DNA from: Ectocarpus siliculosus
Lineage: Eukaryota; Sar; Phaeophyceae; Ectocarpales; Ectocarpaceae
Assembly (NCBI GenBank): GCA_000310025.1
Contig: FN649742.1
Span: 3,580,118 to 3,644,117 of the forward strand
DNA: 64,000 nt
Direction: 5' to 3'
Positions 26,201 through 39,300 of this stretch are shown here, one piece after another (position 1 is the first letter of the stretch; every line of letters starts with the position of its first letter). The translations under genes and the position numbers were made by a program. The notes under the pieces are model-generated. The model did no database searches. It was given only the letters and a program-made list of their open reading frames with translations, and was not told where the DNA came from.

Positions 26201-29200
26201 CCGTGTACCGTGTCTATCAAAAAGTTTCGTTCGCACAGCTGTCAAGCCCCCAAATCTCCCGTCAAACGTAAAGGTGTTTTCTCCTCAACTTGTCAAAAAA
26301 GACTTGTGGATTTGTTGGTTTGACGTCAGCATCATCCGGGAGAATGGGCTTCATTGACACACTGGCAGCAGGACTGTGGCAAAGGCACAACTCCGTTTCC
26401 GCATATTTGGCATATTTTTACCGCTCGATATCCGAAGCTGACTATCTAGATGATTCACCCAACTCCTGCACACGCAGAGACTGGTCACCAGCCCACACAC
26501 CCACAACGCAAGTAAAGATCCAAATCCTGAATGAAACACACGCCTAACGACAAACCACAAGAAAACAAATGCACGTGGCCATGGAAACGCACCAGCCTCC
26601 TCCGTGGGGGGGAGCATGCTGAGCGACATCTTGTTGTTGGCCGTGTTGACTTCCATGATTCGGATCTCGACCTCCTGGCCCTCTTCGTAGTGCGAGTGGA
26701 TGTTCTCCGAGGTGATGGAGCGGTCCGTGCTACGGCAAGAGAATGGTCCGTCAACGACACGGCAAAAATAAATAAATAAGCGAAGCACATGTGTAAAACA
26801 AATTGGAAGACATTGATGACTGTATCCAAGCACAAAAAAAAAAAAGATACCCTGCCATATTTTAGAGCAAGCATGCTTCACATTTTCATACTAGTGTCGA
26901 GATGCGATGAAAGGGAAAACATTCCAAATACGGCATCCTAAACGCTCGGGATCGGAGTTCTGCGCAGCACGCCACAGAGAAGACCCCCAATGTAGCCCAA
27001 AATGGACAACAGCGACGCTCTTCAACTGCTGCACCTAGTATACGAGACGGCAACCCTCGGTGACAAAATGAAACCGTGTGCCCGTCGAAGGCCACGCGCC
27101 CACACATACATGAAGAAAGATAAATAAAATTACATGGAATTTTTTTGTACCTCATCTTGGAGACGTGCAGCAGGCCGTCGACGCCCTCGATGTTGACGAA
27201 AAGCCCGTAGTCCGCCACAGCGGAGACGGTGCCCTTGCGGAACTCGGTCGGGTCGGAGCCGGCGAGGTGGGACACGTCCTTGGTGGCGGCCACCGGCGCC
27301 GACCGGGGGGCTTCGCCCTGGCCGTACGGGAGAAGGCTCATGTTGATGCGCCCGAGCTTCTCGTCCACCTGGCATGCAAGGGTGGCGGGGCACCGCGGTG
27401 GCAGTCAAGGGGGGGGAGGGGGGGGGTTCAGCAACGACAGAGGTGACGGGTGCAATGCGCAGTTCGATAAACATGCGCTCCATGACGATGAGAGTACTGA
27501 TAACGCCTCGTCTAGAGAAGCGCCGCCATCTCACTGAGACACGACGGAACAATATTCGGTGTCGTGGACAAGACGGCGGGCGTCGCGGGGGAGGCGAGAG
27601 TGGCCGTATTGCTTCCTTGAATTTAGCGCGCCAGGGTAAGCGGCCAAGCCAAAATCGTTTCAAAAAGACATACCCTTATTCCAAACATCAAGCGCACGCA
27701 CAGGTACGCTGAATGTTTCAAGACACAGGCCTACAAAACTGCTTCAGCTGCCACCAACAACGCAGCAAGGAACCAAGACTTTATTGAGACTTGAGCCACG
27801 TACCTCACGGATGCGCACGTCGACAACCTGACCCACGGTCAAGACGTCGCTCACGTCCGCCACGTGTTCGCCGGTGGGCGACATCTGTACAACACCCACA
27901 CAACGAACACAAACGGACAACGACGAGAAAGGGCGTCAGGGTCGTTAGCCGGGGAGGAGTTTTGGCAAAAAAGGGCACGATGTACCTATATACCTATTTT
28001 CGTTTCAAAAGGTGCTGTGGCATCTGGAGAGCGGATTGGGGGCGGAGACCGAGAAACAGAGACAAGGTCTGAACATCCTGTCGAGAGAGCTGTTCAACGA
28101 CCTCGCAAGGTACTTGGGGGGGGGGGGGGGGGGGGGGTGGAATTAAAAAAAAACCCCAAAGGCCCCAATTTCCGGCCCTTTCCCCCCTGTCTTTGGGGGG
28201 CCCAACCCAAAAGGAAGGGGTCCCCCAAATCCCCCTTTTCCCTAACTACATCCAAGGGGGGGGGGGGGGGGGTTTCCCCCCTCTTCCCAAACCCCCAAAA
28301 AAAAAAAAACCCCCCCAAAAACCAAAATTTTTTCCCTTAAACCCCTTGGAAAAACCCACTTTCACTCCTCAACCCTGAAAATACCTTTTTTCCCCTGTTT
28401 TCCCCCCCCCCACAAGGGGATCCCTTCAACCGCACCCTCCCAATTTTCCAAAAACCCAAACCCCCCCTCCCCAGGCCAAAAAAACCCCCCTACCTTCCAA
28501 ATTTTTCTCCTTTTCCCAACCAAAATTTACCCTTTTCCTCCCCCTTAAAAAAAAAAAAAAAAAAANNNNNNNNNNNNNNNNNNNNNNNNNNNNNNNNNNN
28601 NNNNNNNNNNNNNNNNNNNNNNNNNNNNNNNNNNNNNNNNNNNNNNNNNNNNNNNNNNNNNNNNNGGGGGGGGGGGGGGGGGGGGTTCACGCGCTGTCTC
28701 GAACGCACAAGAAAATATAATACCGTCCTAGAACATCAACATTTGACCGTTATACGCGTGTGGAAATGCACATTCGACGTCTATACCGTGGAGCTAGCTT
28801 TCATGCCGTGTTTGCTCGGCACTACAAGGTGGAGTCTGTCAAGCGGACCTGCGAGATGTGCACGAAGCCGGAGCAGCCGTCCTCGAGGCCGAAGAACGCG
28901 CCGTAGCTCACGATGTTCTCGACCTTGGCCGACACGAACTGGCTCGGGTCCTGCCAGTCAAAGAAAAAAGAAAAAACAAGTGCGATAAAAACGAACGCAA
29001 GAGAGAGGCCGAAGCTGTAAAGCACATGGTACGAATTGGCTCGGGTATTGCAAGTCAATTTACTGCTTAATGGTACAAAATTAAGTACGACCAAAACACA
29101 CCCAAGAAAACAACCCAAGTCGTACGCACATTGTGGGGTCACAGGTATGGCAAGAGGTCGCGTCAAACACAACCGCAGGCAGTGTAGATATAACACTACC

Positions 29201-32200
29201 CATGAAAAAACCAAAGTCGTTTCTTCAAGAGAGAGAAGGCTGCAAACATTCTCCGGTAACCGCACATCCGCGCGACCCGACGGGTCACCATTTTCTCGTT
29301 TACAAGAAACTCACGTAGACTTGGCGAATGAAGTCTCGACGAACTGTCACGAAGGTCAACAGCTACAAAACGCAAATCATAGCGCAAGTGTCGCAGCAAC
29401 AGTCACGCACGTCATACTTCCAAGAACAAGCGTCGTATGCGAATAAAAGGTTCGTGCAATTGATCAATTATTTCAAGCCCGGTGCGTCTAGTTGCGTTTC
29501 CTTTTTTCAACCAATTGTGATCATCTTATTCCATATGAAAGGTATGTAAATAATCGCGAAATTGATCATGTACTCTTGGTCACCTCGGCGAGCATGTCGG
29601 CGTACTTCTGGACGTTGCCCTGCTCGGCGCTCGACGAGCGGGGCTTCTGGCGCATGGACAGCACCAGCTTGCGGGCCTCGCCGTCCACGTTCAGCACGCG
29701 CACACGCACCTGTGAGTGTACGCGCGTTTGTCGTTGGCCGTCACAGCAGTCGAGGAGGTTTAGGCGAGGCGAGACGGTGGGGGGGGGAGGGGGGGTGGCA
29801 CGACAAGAAAACCAAACTGAAACAGTAGTGGAGAAAAAGTGAAGAGTCGAGAGGGTAAAAATGCATCGGGAGTGGGGGGGGTGCAGGTTCGAGAAATACC
29901 GAAGTTGCTGTTCGGCTTTACTTGTTACTTTTACTTTTTCCCCATTTTGGCTGTACAGCAATGTCAGCGCCGACAACTACAATGCTCTCCGACCTTCGAT
30001 CTCATGCGGGGAACAGTGGGAAAAACAGCAGTATCTTGTGTACGTTTCCTGGAAGAGGGATGGATGGGCTGTACTGGCGGTCACGTATGTGCGAATCGAT
30101 TTTTGGCTGCTATTTCCATGCTTTTTTCAAGAACATCCAGCTGTACAAATTGCGGAGTCTTCACGCAGACAGGCGCACTTCTACGCGCTGCAAGGAGGTA
30201 GGCTGCATAAGATGGTGAACGCGTGTTCCCTCGTGTCTGGATGCATGGAAGGTCGGTCATACAACTGTGTCTCCTGCAAAGTTAGATCGGTGTGTCACAG
30301 CAACCACAAACAACGATAGCTGCTTTAAATCAACGCTAAGAAAATGTTCCGGTGTCTCACCATGTCTCCTTCCTTAACGTGGTCGTCGCAGTTGGCCACG
30401 AACTCGTCGGCCAACTGAGAGATGTGCACCAACCCGTTCACCTGGTTTAATGATCGTTGACCGTTTGGTGGTGTTAAGTGTGTTCAAATGTCACGGATGC
30501 AAGGGTAAGGCTTCCAACGATGAAGGGACCGTCAGCGTCGGACAAAACGGCATGTTTTTCTCGAAAAGGCGGGGTCCACCTCATTCGCTGGCAGCGGCCA
30601 TCAAATCTAGTCCCGCCTTGGTAGTTTTTTGGGTGTCAGCGGGCCAAGTTTCGGCAGTAATTTACCCGTCGTTCAGCACGCGGCTAGTCGTCCATGTATA
30701 TCACACGTCTGGTTCCGACACCAGCATAATATGCAACATCAACAACATGCATGCATTCACTTGTGCTGTGAACATCGCCGCCGTAGGCACGGCGTGCATG
30801 CCCCCTGGCCTGAGGCCACCATGTACGGTGACACCCTCGATACTCAATTTTCATTACTACCGAAACGACACAAGAGCATGCGGTGAACTGCCGGGAGCAA
30901 CAGCCAGCGGTCAATGCACCGTTATGCCGACTCCAAGCACTCAAGAAACACGCACGCACCTCGGTACCGATGTCCACGAAGGCGCCGTAGGTGACGACGT
31001 TGTTGATCACGCCTTCGTACTCCTCGCCCACAACGATGTCCTCCAGAGCGATCGACACCGCGTCGTCGTCATCCTGTAGGAAAAAAAAAAAACATTGTTG
31101 GTATTATAACGATGCATACGTCTATTGTTAGAGTCGTCGGTACCCGACTCGGCTATCCAGCGGGTGACTCTCAATCTTCATGATGAACACTTCCATTAGA
31201 CCCCCCAAAAGAAGCATCTCGTACCCGTAGTGCGTTGTTTCATGTTTGTAGGTAATCAATCTCACACTCGCAAGCAAGCGGACAGCAGTCAGTGGCCAAC
31301 CGTTTCGCCCTCTCGTTGTGCCGGACAAAGAGTAGGGAAAACGCCAACATCAACTAGCCACCCGCCATTTTGTTTATCGTCCCACCCGCTCTGCTTGTTG
31401 AATTGTTGAACACGAGCCGACGCTAATATAGCAGCCGGTGCCAACGAGCGTCGTGTATTCCACCACAGCAGTGGCAGCGTTTTGCGGTTATCCGTCAATG
31501 GAGCCAAGCAGGAAAGACGACCCAGACACAAACAACATGTGTCGTATTTCATGAGACCAAAAAGAGGGAAATCGTGTCGAACCAAGGGCAGTTGAACTCT
31601 TTGCGAACATTGTTACAAGAGCATGCGCGGGGCCAAAAAGAGAAAAAAAACACAAACCTTTGGTGACGCGAATAAGCATACGCCAATGGACGGGCACAAC
31701 ACACACGGCGCTCTTGGGACAACGCTGCGTGCCCAGGGTGCAGACTTCAACCAAGGCTTTTATTGCCCTCTTATCTCTACAATCGACGGAATTTCGGCGC
31801 GGCTGCTGTGTCACATGTGTGTGTTTCGTGCGGTCAGGGCTTGTTGTTGAGCTTTTTCTTCCCGTCATATCACGATCAAAGCACAGCAGCGAAACCGCCT
31901 CGCTGACTGACTAGCGCCGCACTGCCAATCCCACGCCCCGTAAAAGGAAGCTGCTGGGACGTGTGAGGCATTGCTCCAACAGGATGGACGTGCTACATGG
32001 TGCATGATGCGCGGGGTGTATGTGTATTTTTTCTGCGGCCCTCTGAGCTTCACGCGTGTCTCCCGCGCGCTTGGCAAAAAAAACATGACGAGTGCAACAG
32101 CAGAACCGTTGATGACGCGAAACACGCACAACAACCCCGACACGCCTTCGCTACTGCACACCACCACGACAACACCGAGCCAGCTGCACGCGGGGGCTGC

Positions 32201-32445
32201 GGTTCGACGTGCCAAGGCTGACCGGGGGGAGCTCGTGACACAGACAGCACAGCCCTTGTTGTGTGCGCGCCACGTACGGGCACCGCCCAATAGCAACTCT
32301 GAGTACCCCCGTGGCCATCCACGGCTCTGGAGTGCAACATGGCACGTGGCGGGAGTGTGAGAGTCACTCAGAGCGCGTCAGAAAGCTCCAGCTCCTCTAG
32401 AGCTCGACAATAACTTGATCATCGTCTCACTGACCGCCGCCCCCG

Positions 32446-32493
<48 letters not shown>

Positions 32494-32808
32494 CTCCATG
32501 GCAGGAGAGATCGGGTCGTCGACGGCAGCAGCGACCGGGATCTCCTCCGCAGCCTCCTCGAGGGTTGCCTCGGCAGCAGCCTCCGTCGTCTCGGTCTCAT
32601 CCACCGCCGCCGACATGATGCGCATGCCTCGGCCCGTCGCGGCCGCGGGGCGCGGCTGCGCCGCCGCGCGCGTTCGGGACACCGCCGCATTGTACTTGTG
32701 CGCCGGCACCACGAAGTTGGTAGGCCGCACGCTCTGCAGGAAGGCCGTGCTGGACCCGGCAAGGCCCAGCATTACAGCCAGGGGGAGGTTTACGCGCACC
32801 GTCCTCAT
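23213..32808 (-). CDS. Plastid-targeted protein with six S1 RNA-binding domains
   Basis: Complete 12-exon model, all junctions in phase: 32808-32494, 31073-30960, 30441-30361, 29709-29584, 28950-28849, 27884-27804, 27368-27151, 26729-26593, 25696-25524, 25140-24532, 24153-24042, 23394-23213; 749 residues. Residues 1-25 are a signal peptide ending AGSSTAFLQS, followed by an Ala/Arg-rich stretch: the bipartite import signal of secondary plastids. Six S1 domains follow at about 113-195, 217-285, 310-385, 400-475, 515-582 and 609-678. Each has a YGAFV..., G.(V/L)HIS and (V/I)G..V.VR(V/I) core. Linkers carry DP.(E/Q)F or P.EEW motifs, one is Gly-rich, and the tail is an RG-rich box ending NNYFDDKE. 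Six S1 units equal bacterial ribosomal protein S1, so a role in plastid translation or RNA binding is likely. No EF-Ts domain is present. Confidence 0.9.
28118..28565. other. Probable low-quality assembly sequence beside a gap
   Basis: The stretch consists almost entirely of expanded homopolymers (G, C, A and T runs, with a poly-G run near its start), unlike its surroundings. It abuts a run of N. It lies wholly within the intron between exons 5 and 6 of the S1-domain gene, so no exon is affected. Confidence 0.8.
28566..28665. other. Assembly gap of about 100 N
   Basis: Unresolved bases, flanked by poly-A on the left and poly-G on the right. The round length suggests a placeholder of unknown true size. 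The exons on either side (28950-28849 and 27884-27804) join in frame. Confidence 0.99.
32448..32491. repeat. (CT)n microsatellite at a splice donor
   Basis: About 22 CT units. On the minus strand this is (GA)n beginning directly after the GTAAGAG donor of exon 1 of the S1-domain gene (exon ends at 32494). Confidence 0.9.
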
Positions 32809-33304
32809 GTTTTGCTGTTGTTTTGGTCTACGGTCTCTTCTCGTGGGAGTGAGTGAGAGAGAGAGAGAGGTTGGGGAGTGACCGGCAGGAGAGGAGAGCA
32901 CGGTCGTCGGTGTGCTGTGCTGCTACGAAAGATAGGCGACAGCGTAGATGCAGATGGCTCGCTCCTTGTTTTCTCGTCAGCAGCACACCTCCTTTTTTTT
33001 TTTTTCAGAATCCTCATCCCCGCCGGGTAAAACGCTGTTTCATCATCTCTCTCTATAACTCCGCTTATTTGCGCCGCCTCTCCCCCTGGGCGCAGCGGCT
33101 AGCACTCCGAGGTCCGATAAACGTGCACTCTTGGCATGCGTGTACATGGCTTCGAAAGTATGGGGACTGCATGGTGGTGGAGTAAAGCTGTTGACCTCCG
33201 TGCTACTGGCGCTTTCGAAGCCACACGCAATCCACTGCGGTACGTCTGCGGGATCGACCGCACATCATGATCGACTCGCTACTGCTGCTACTCCTCCTGA
33301 GGAC
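32809..33304. promoter_or_regulatory. Probable shared promoter between divergent genes
   Basis: About 500 bases separate the start codons of the minus-strand S1-domain gene (32808) and the plus-strand LRR gene (taken as 33305). No other coding signal is needed in it. It should contain both 5' UTRs and promoters. A T-rich run at 32992-33005 is the only conspicuous element; no definite TATA box is recognised. Confidence 0.45.
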
Positions 33305-36300
33305 ATGACCCCTCCAGCCGAGAGCGGCAGCCGCAGCCGTGCTGAACCTTCACTCGCCGTTGCGATCCCTCCTCATGAGCCCGCAACGGGCAACGCACCG
33401 CTTGAGGTGCAGATGTTGGACTTTTCTTTCAGCCCGCTTGGGCCTCGCGGCCTCCAAGACACGGACATCGATGCAGCAGGAGTTGTTGAAGAAGGGCAGC
33501 AGCATCGGCACCCCAACACCAACCCGCCGCCTTCCGCGCTGAGCCTCAGGGAGTGCTCGCTGGGGGACCTTGGGGTTGCAGAGGTTGCTAGGTCCCCGTG
33601 GGTGCGTGGCAAAGCGGGAGTGAGGGCGTTGTCGCTACGGCAGAACCAGGTGCGGAGCTTTGCCAGCAGCAGACACAAACACGTGGATGCGTTCAAATCG
33701 ACGCGGCAGGTCAAGCATGTAGTCTAGATGATGCCGCCTAAGTACCAACAGCACCGGGGCCAGCAGCAGCAGCATGAACAGCACGCAGCAGCACGCAACG
33801 GCGGCAGCGCACGACCCGCCTCGCATGCGTATGTGACCATACAGTGGTATACTTTGGGTCCTTTTTGCGTGTGTGTCTACCAAACAAGGGTCTGGCGGTA
33901 CAGCAGTAGAGAGTGGTCTCTGATGTTCTACAGCAGTATCATGTATCATGTGTGACAGATGTTACCCCAAGATCAAAATAAAAGGGGCGTCTGTTTGCAA
34001 GGTTGGTCCGTGCGTCTGGCGAGAGCAACGCCGCCTGAGGTCTTCCGTCCTCATGCCGTGCACCAAAACACACACGTGTGTTTTCGCTCGTTGCCACTGT
34101 CTCTCCCACCCAAAAATCAAACAACACCGTCAGACAGAATCTCTGTGTCGTAGTCAATGCCAACGGCATCTTGTTCGTGCACCCGAAAAGAGTAGAAGCA
34201 TGAATCTTGGATCCAGCGGCGCACGCTAGTGCCACAAGAGCGGTCCTTTGTCCGCCTCGTCTTCATTTTCAAAAACCTGTGCCCCTCATAAAATTCTCTT
34301 TCTATCCGTCAGTCGGTAGACCAATTTTCATACATATGTACCCTCCCCCTCCTGCGTGCCCTCCGAACCCGAGTACCCCCCCACCGTAACGCATGCACGT
34401 CCTCTCCGCAGCAGCCAAAAGCACTGCTGACGCGAGCGTTTCTCTCTCTCTCTCAGAACCCCACCGCCTTCCACGCATGATTCAACACACGGCAGGTGAC
34501 GGCTGCCGGGGTGCGGGCCCTGCTGGACTCCCTCCGCTCGGCGACCGACTCCGGCGACCGGCTGGCCTGCCTCGAGCTCGACTTCAACCCCATCGGGGAC
34601 GCGGGCGCGCAGCCCCTGCCCGCGTACCTGAAGGAGCGCGCGGCGAGGGGTGGCGGTGGGCTGGAGGAGCTGTCCCTGCGGTTCTGCGACATTGGGCCGG
34701 CGGGGTGCAGGTTGTTTTTGTTGGCCCTTCGGTCGGTTTGCTGCGGCGAAGCAAGAGTCGTTTTTTCTTTTCGTTTCGACTGTACAATGGTACAGCAGTA
34801 CCGAAGGTGCTTCTCGCGGGGGAGGGGGTTCTTTGCTGCTCTCAAAACGCGGGCCGGGGCCGTGCCGCTCGATACCTAGAACCTTCCTAGACACGTATCA
34901 CCGCAAACCCCAACCCCACAGCCGCTTTCGCTTGTCACCCCCCCCCCCCCCGTCCCCATCAGGTACCTCTCCTCAGCGCTACTGAAGAGCGCTGCTGCAG
35001 CAAAGATTGCCGCCAACGACGACGCCAACAGCCCCGCCAGCGAAGCTCCCACCACCGCTGGCAGCGGGGCCGGGCGGGAAGAGGAAGAGGAAGAGGCGGA
35101 GGCGGAGGGGGAGAAGAAAGGTGGTGCGGAGGTTGTCCTGCCTCCCCCGGTGGCTTCCGGGATCAGGCGGCTCCTGTTGACGGGAAACGACCGCCTCGGC
35201 GACGCAGGGGCGAAGGCGTTGGCGTCGGCGCTGAAGAAGGACAACTCTCTCCAGGTTCTTGACCTCACGAGGTGTGCTTGTATATGCAGTTAGGTTTATG
35301 GTTGAGAGAATGGGCGTTGTGGTGCGTGAATTGTGGCCGGTGGAGTGGAGGGTGAGATTCGTGGAATAGAGGTGCTGTCATTCACGTTTTGAGTGTGAGG
35401 ACCACCTTTCACGCTCTATGCACTTCTTCGATTTTCGTTCCATGTTGCGCAATATCTCCACATTTGTTTTATTTGTAAGTTCAAGCCATTCCAATAGAAG
35501 AGAGGGGGTGGGTGGGCGATGAGCGCAAGCGTTGGGACCCAGTTGTCGAATAGCCCTTCGAAGTGATCTTCGGCGAAGCGGACTCCCTCGTTGATGTGGT
35601 GTCTGTTTCAAACTTGTTCCGACTCGATATCGCTGCTTCGTCCAATTTTTTTCTCGACTCTTGCCGACCTCGCGACCTGTCTCGGACGGGGGCGCTTTCG
35701 CGCACGTCTGGTTACTCTTGCTGTCAACTGGCGGGGTGGGGCGCTATGGCGGGCGGCCGACGAATGACGTCAGATGCAAGATTGGCGACGACGGCGCGCG
35801 ATGCCTCGCCAACGCGCTTCGGTCCAACTCGTGTCTTCGCGAGCTCAGGTAGGCCACCACCCGAAAGCGTGTTGCACCTTGGCATTTGTTCCTAAGAGTC
35901 TGCCTCCCTCGTCCGCAACGGGGACGCCGGGGGAGTTAGAAGTGGAAAATACCACCGATGTTGGCCTTTTTTTCGCGACATGTGTTTGCCGCTGTGTTGG
36001 CCCCCATGTTTGGAGGGTTTCAGCGTGTGTTGCCGGCGGACGTAAGCGAGGCCTCGGCACGTAGCAGACCCAGTGACTCGCGTGGTGACTCTAGATCGAG
36101 TAGTCGAAACGTCCTGTGCTGTTTCCTTCCACGGATTATGGTGTCTTTTGCGGTTCGTTCAACGAGGGGTGTGCAACAACGAGCGTTTGTCGGGGGGGGT
36201 CACTCTTGCACTTTGTACGGCACATACAGTCCCGTTTTACAGTGAGTTTGTGAACGTGAAAGTCGGCACAGGCGCGCACGCAAAAAATGCAGCCTCGAGT

Positions 36301-39300
36301 CTCATGCCGTGCAGCAGCCAGGAGTCGATCTGGCATTATTGCCACATCAAAACTCTGAGGTTTACGGGAAGCTGCAAGAAGATTTAGCGAAGAAATACTT
36401 TGTCTCCATGACCCGGTGATCTACACAAAAGAGCTGGAACTAAAGCTCCGAGAGGGGAGTTTCCATCTGCCAGACGGGAGGAAAAGACTGACAGTAAGAG
36501 GGCGGGGGAGAAAGCAGCTGTTGCGGAAACGTAACAAGGCAGAATGTAGCAGAAGTTACGTCTGTGTGAAGTGTTCAGGGAAGGGAAGGGAGGGAGTCCC
36601 TCGAGGAAGTCATGAGGAAAGCACATGGGCGTGGCATGTTTTAGGTACGGTGAAATAGACAGCGAGGAGAACACGATGGCAGATATATAGATGGGCGATC
36701 GCAAGATGCCGGACAGGAACAGGAGAAGACAGCAGCGAAAGGATGTCTTGCGGAAATTTGGGGCTAGCCTCAAGACATTGGTGATCTCGAAGACATGAAG
36801 ACCGATTGTTGGAGGGAGATATCTCGAATACTGCTGTATGGAGTTGAACGATGCTCCGTGTCGAGTGCGCAGCACAGCCCATGGAAAAATGACTACAAGA
36901 GGCAAGCGGTATATGATTCCCCTACCACCACCACCAGCCCCAAGGACGGTGACCAGATTCCGGTCCATCCTTACGAAACCTTATGGCTCCGTCCCGGCAT
37001 GTAAGGATGCGACGTCAGTGGTCTTCGGCATGCGTTTACATGAGTACGAGTATCCCCCCCCCGCCCCCCGCGCGCTTGCCTCCTCGGTTGGTGTTTGGTA
37101 CTGTACCCGCTCGCGTCTCATCTAGGTTGGGTTACAACGACATCTCCGCGGACGGCGCGTTGGCCCTCGCTTCCCTCCTGCATGCTGGCTCTAGCGCCCT
37201 GGAGTGCTTGGAGCTGCAGGTAGGATCATCGACTCACGTCCCGTGTACGCGTTTTGTTCTTGTTGACGCGCGCATTCAGGTAATGCTTTGCGCTCCTTTG
37301 TTGTGCGTTTTTAGATGGACGAACATTCTATCGTCAGACCCCCGCCACGCACTGCTGTGTGTCCACTATTGGACGTGAGTGCGTTCAACTCTAACGGAGT
37401 GTCGCGCTGAAAAGCCAGGGCGAGCTCTCCCCGCCGCCCCCCGTCCGAAGGCGCTTACCAGGGTTAACAGCGCTTACCAGCACAGGAGTTTTACACCCGG
37501 GTCATGGGTACAGGTTGAAACGATCATCGTTTGACACACACTAGCCACATCGAAGCATGTTCTGCCTTCGTTTCGTTCCATGTGAGCTGAAGAAGCCCCT
37601 TCACTTTCCAAGATTCGAGAAGAACGTCGGGTGAACCGCATGCGCGTCTGTCCAACCAGGAAAACCTCACACCATGGCTGGCTCCCGTGTTCCGACGAGG
37701 CCATACCCCGAGCGATTGCCCCTCCGCTCAAAACCACTAGAGTTGGTGCCGTTATGTGCCGAGAAAAATTGATCGGCGCTATTCCGGACAACGGCACGGT
37801 ACTATTCAGAACAGGAACATATAGGTTTTAGTGTAGGCGTGGACACTCGTGATTTGACACCATTCCGAGCACCGGCACAGGCACTTAACAGCGACCTCTA
37901 CTGCTGTATGTGTACCAACCAATGCAGGGAAATCATGTCGGTGATGCCGGCGCCGTGGCCTTAGCGGACGGCCTTGTCGGGGGAAACAACCGCGGTGGTC
38001 GGAGGAGGGGCGGTGCGTCCAAGCAGGGCATCAGCAGCAGGAGGGGGCCTGGCCTACGGTCGCTAAACCTCGCGGGGAACGGCATCGGGTGCGCCGGCGG
38101 GGGTGCGCTTGCCAAGGCCTTGGTTGGCGGGAAGGGGGGAGGAGGAGAAGGAGGAGTCGTGCTGGAGGAGCTCGAGCTCGCGGGTAACGCGGTGAGTTGG
38201 TTTTGTTTCTTCTCGAAGGCCGAGGCTGACATGGCATGAAATGCGCCGTTGTTATTGCGTTGTTTTGCGAGAGGGGTGCAACATTAGGAATGTGCAAGAG
38301 TGCGGAGAAAAGCGTTACGTCAAGCCGTTTCTGTAGTTCGCTCGAGCTCGACGGACCTTTTTGTTTTCCCTTCTCGGTAGTTGACACTCCACGTTATCCC
38401 GGACATACATTGATTTCCTTCGTGGGGCAGCAGACAGCGCCAAACAATTGGTGTCTACGAACGTTGTGTCTTCTGTCGGTTCAGCAATAAAGAATCGGTC
38501 GAAACAAAAGGGTCCGTTGCCCTTGCACCACCGCGTACCTCCGTTTTCTTTAACGGACTTGAAGCACAAATTTTTGTGATCCCCGGCCCCCCGCCTCTTG
38601 AGGACGCATGGTCAGTGGTCTAGCCGCCAGGGCATGTAAGACATGAGTACGCACCCCCCCCCTCCTCCCTCCTCCCTCCTCCCTCTCCCCCCTTTTCGCG
38701 CCCTGGGCTAACCGTAACCTTTCACGCTCGAAATATCTGTCCGTCTCGACATCGCTCAACCAGCTCACCCTCAGCGCGTCCCAAGCCGCCGCCCAAGCGA
38801 AGAGCTCCTCCCTCTACAAGTCGGCGGGCGGCGCGCTGTCCTCCCTGCTCACCACCTTCGTCGACGAGAGCTACTATGGCGGCAACAGCAACAACCGCGG
38901 CAGTGTCCAGGACGCCTCGGCGTTAACCCCTCCGTCGCTAGGAAACCCCGCCGGTGGCGTGGCCGAGAGGCCGCTCAGGTGCGCGGTCGCGGAGCTCGGA
39001 GAAGCGCTAGCTGGACAGGGTGCCCGTGGGCGCGGCGGCGGCGGCGGCTTCGGTGGGAGCGGCGGCGGGTGCCCTTCCCTGAAGGCGGTGGGGCTGGCTA
39101 GGACGGGTTTGACCGAGAGGGACGCGGCGAGGCTCGCGGCGGCCCTGCGGGCTAGGCCCGTGGACAGCCCGTTGGAGGAAGTGGAGGTGGGTGGGTGGGT
39201 GGAGGGGATTGGGGAGCTGGAGCGGTGGTGTAGAAGGAAGGAAAGGCGTTTATGGTGGAGGGGATTGGGGGGCTGCAAAACAAGCTCGTTTCGGTGCCGA

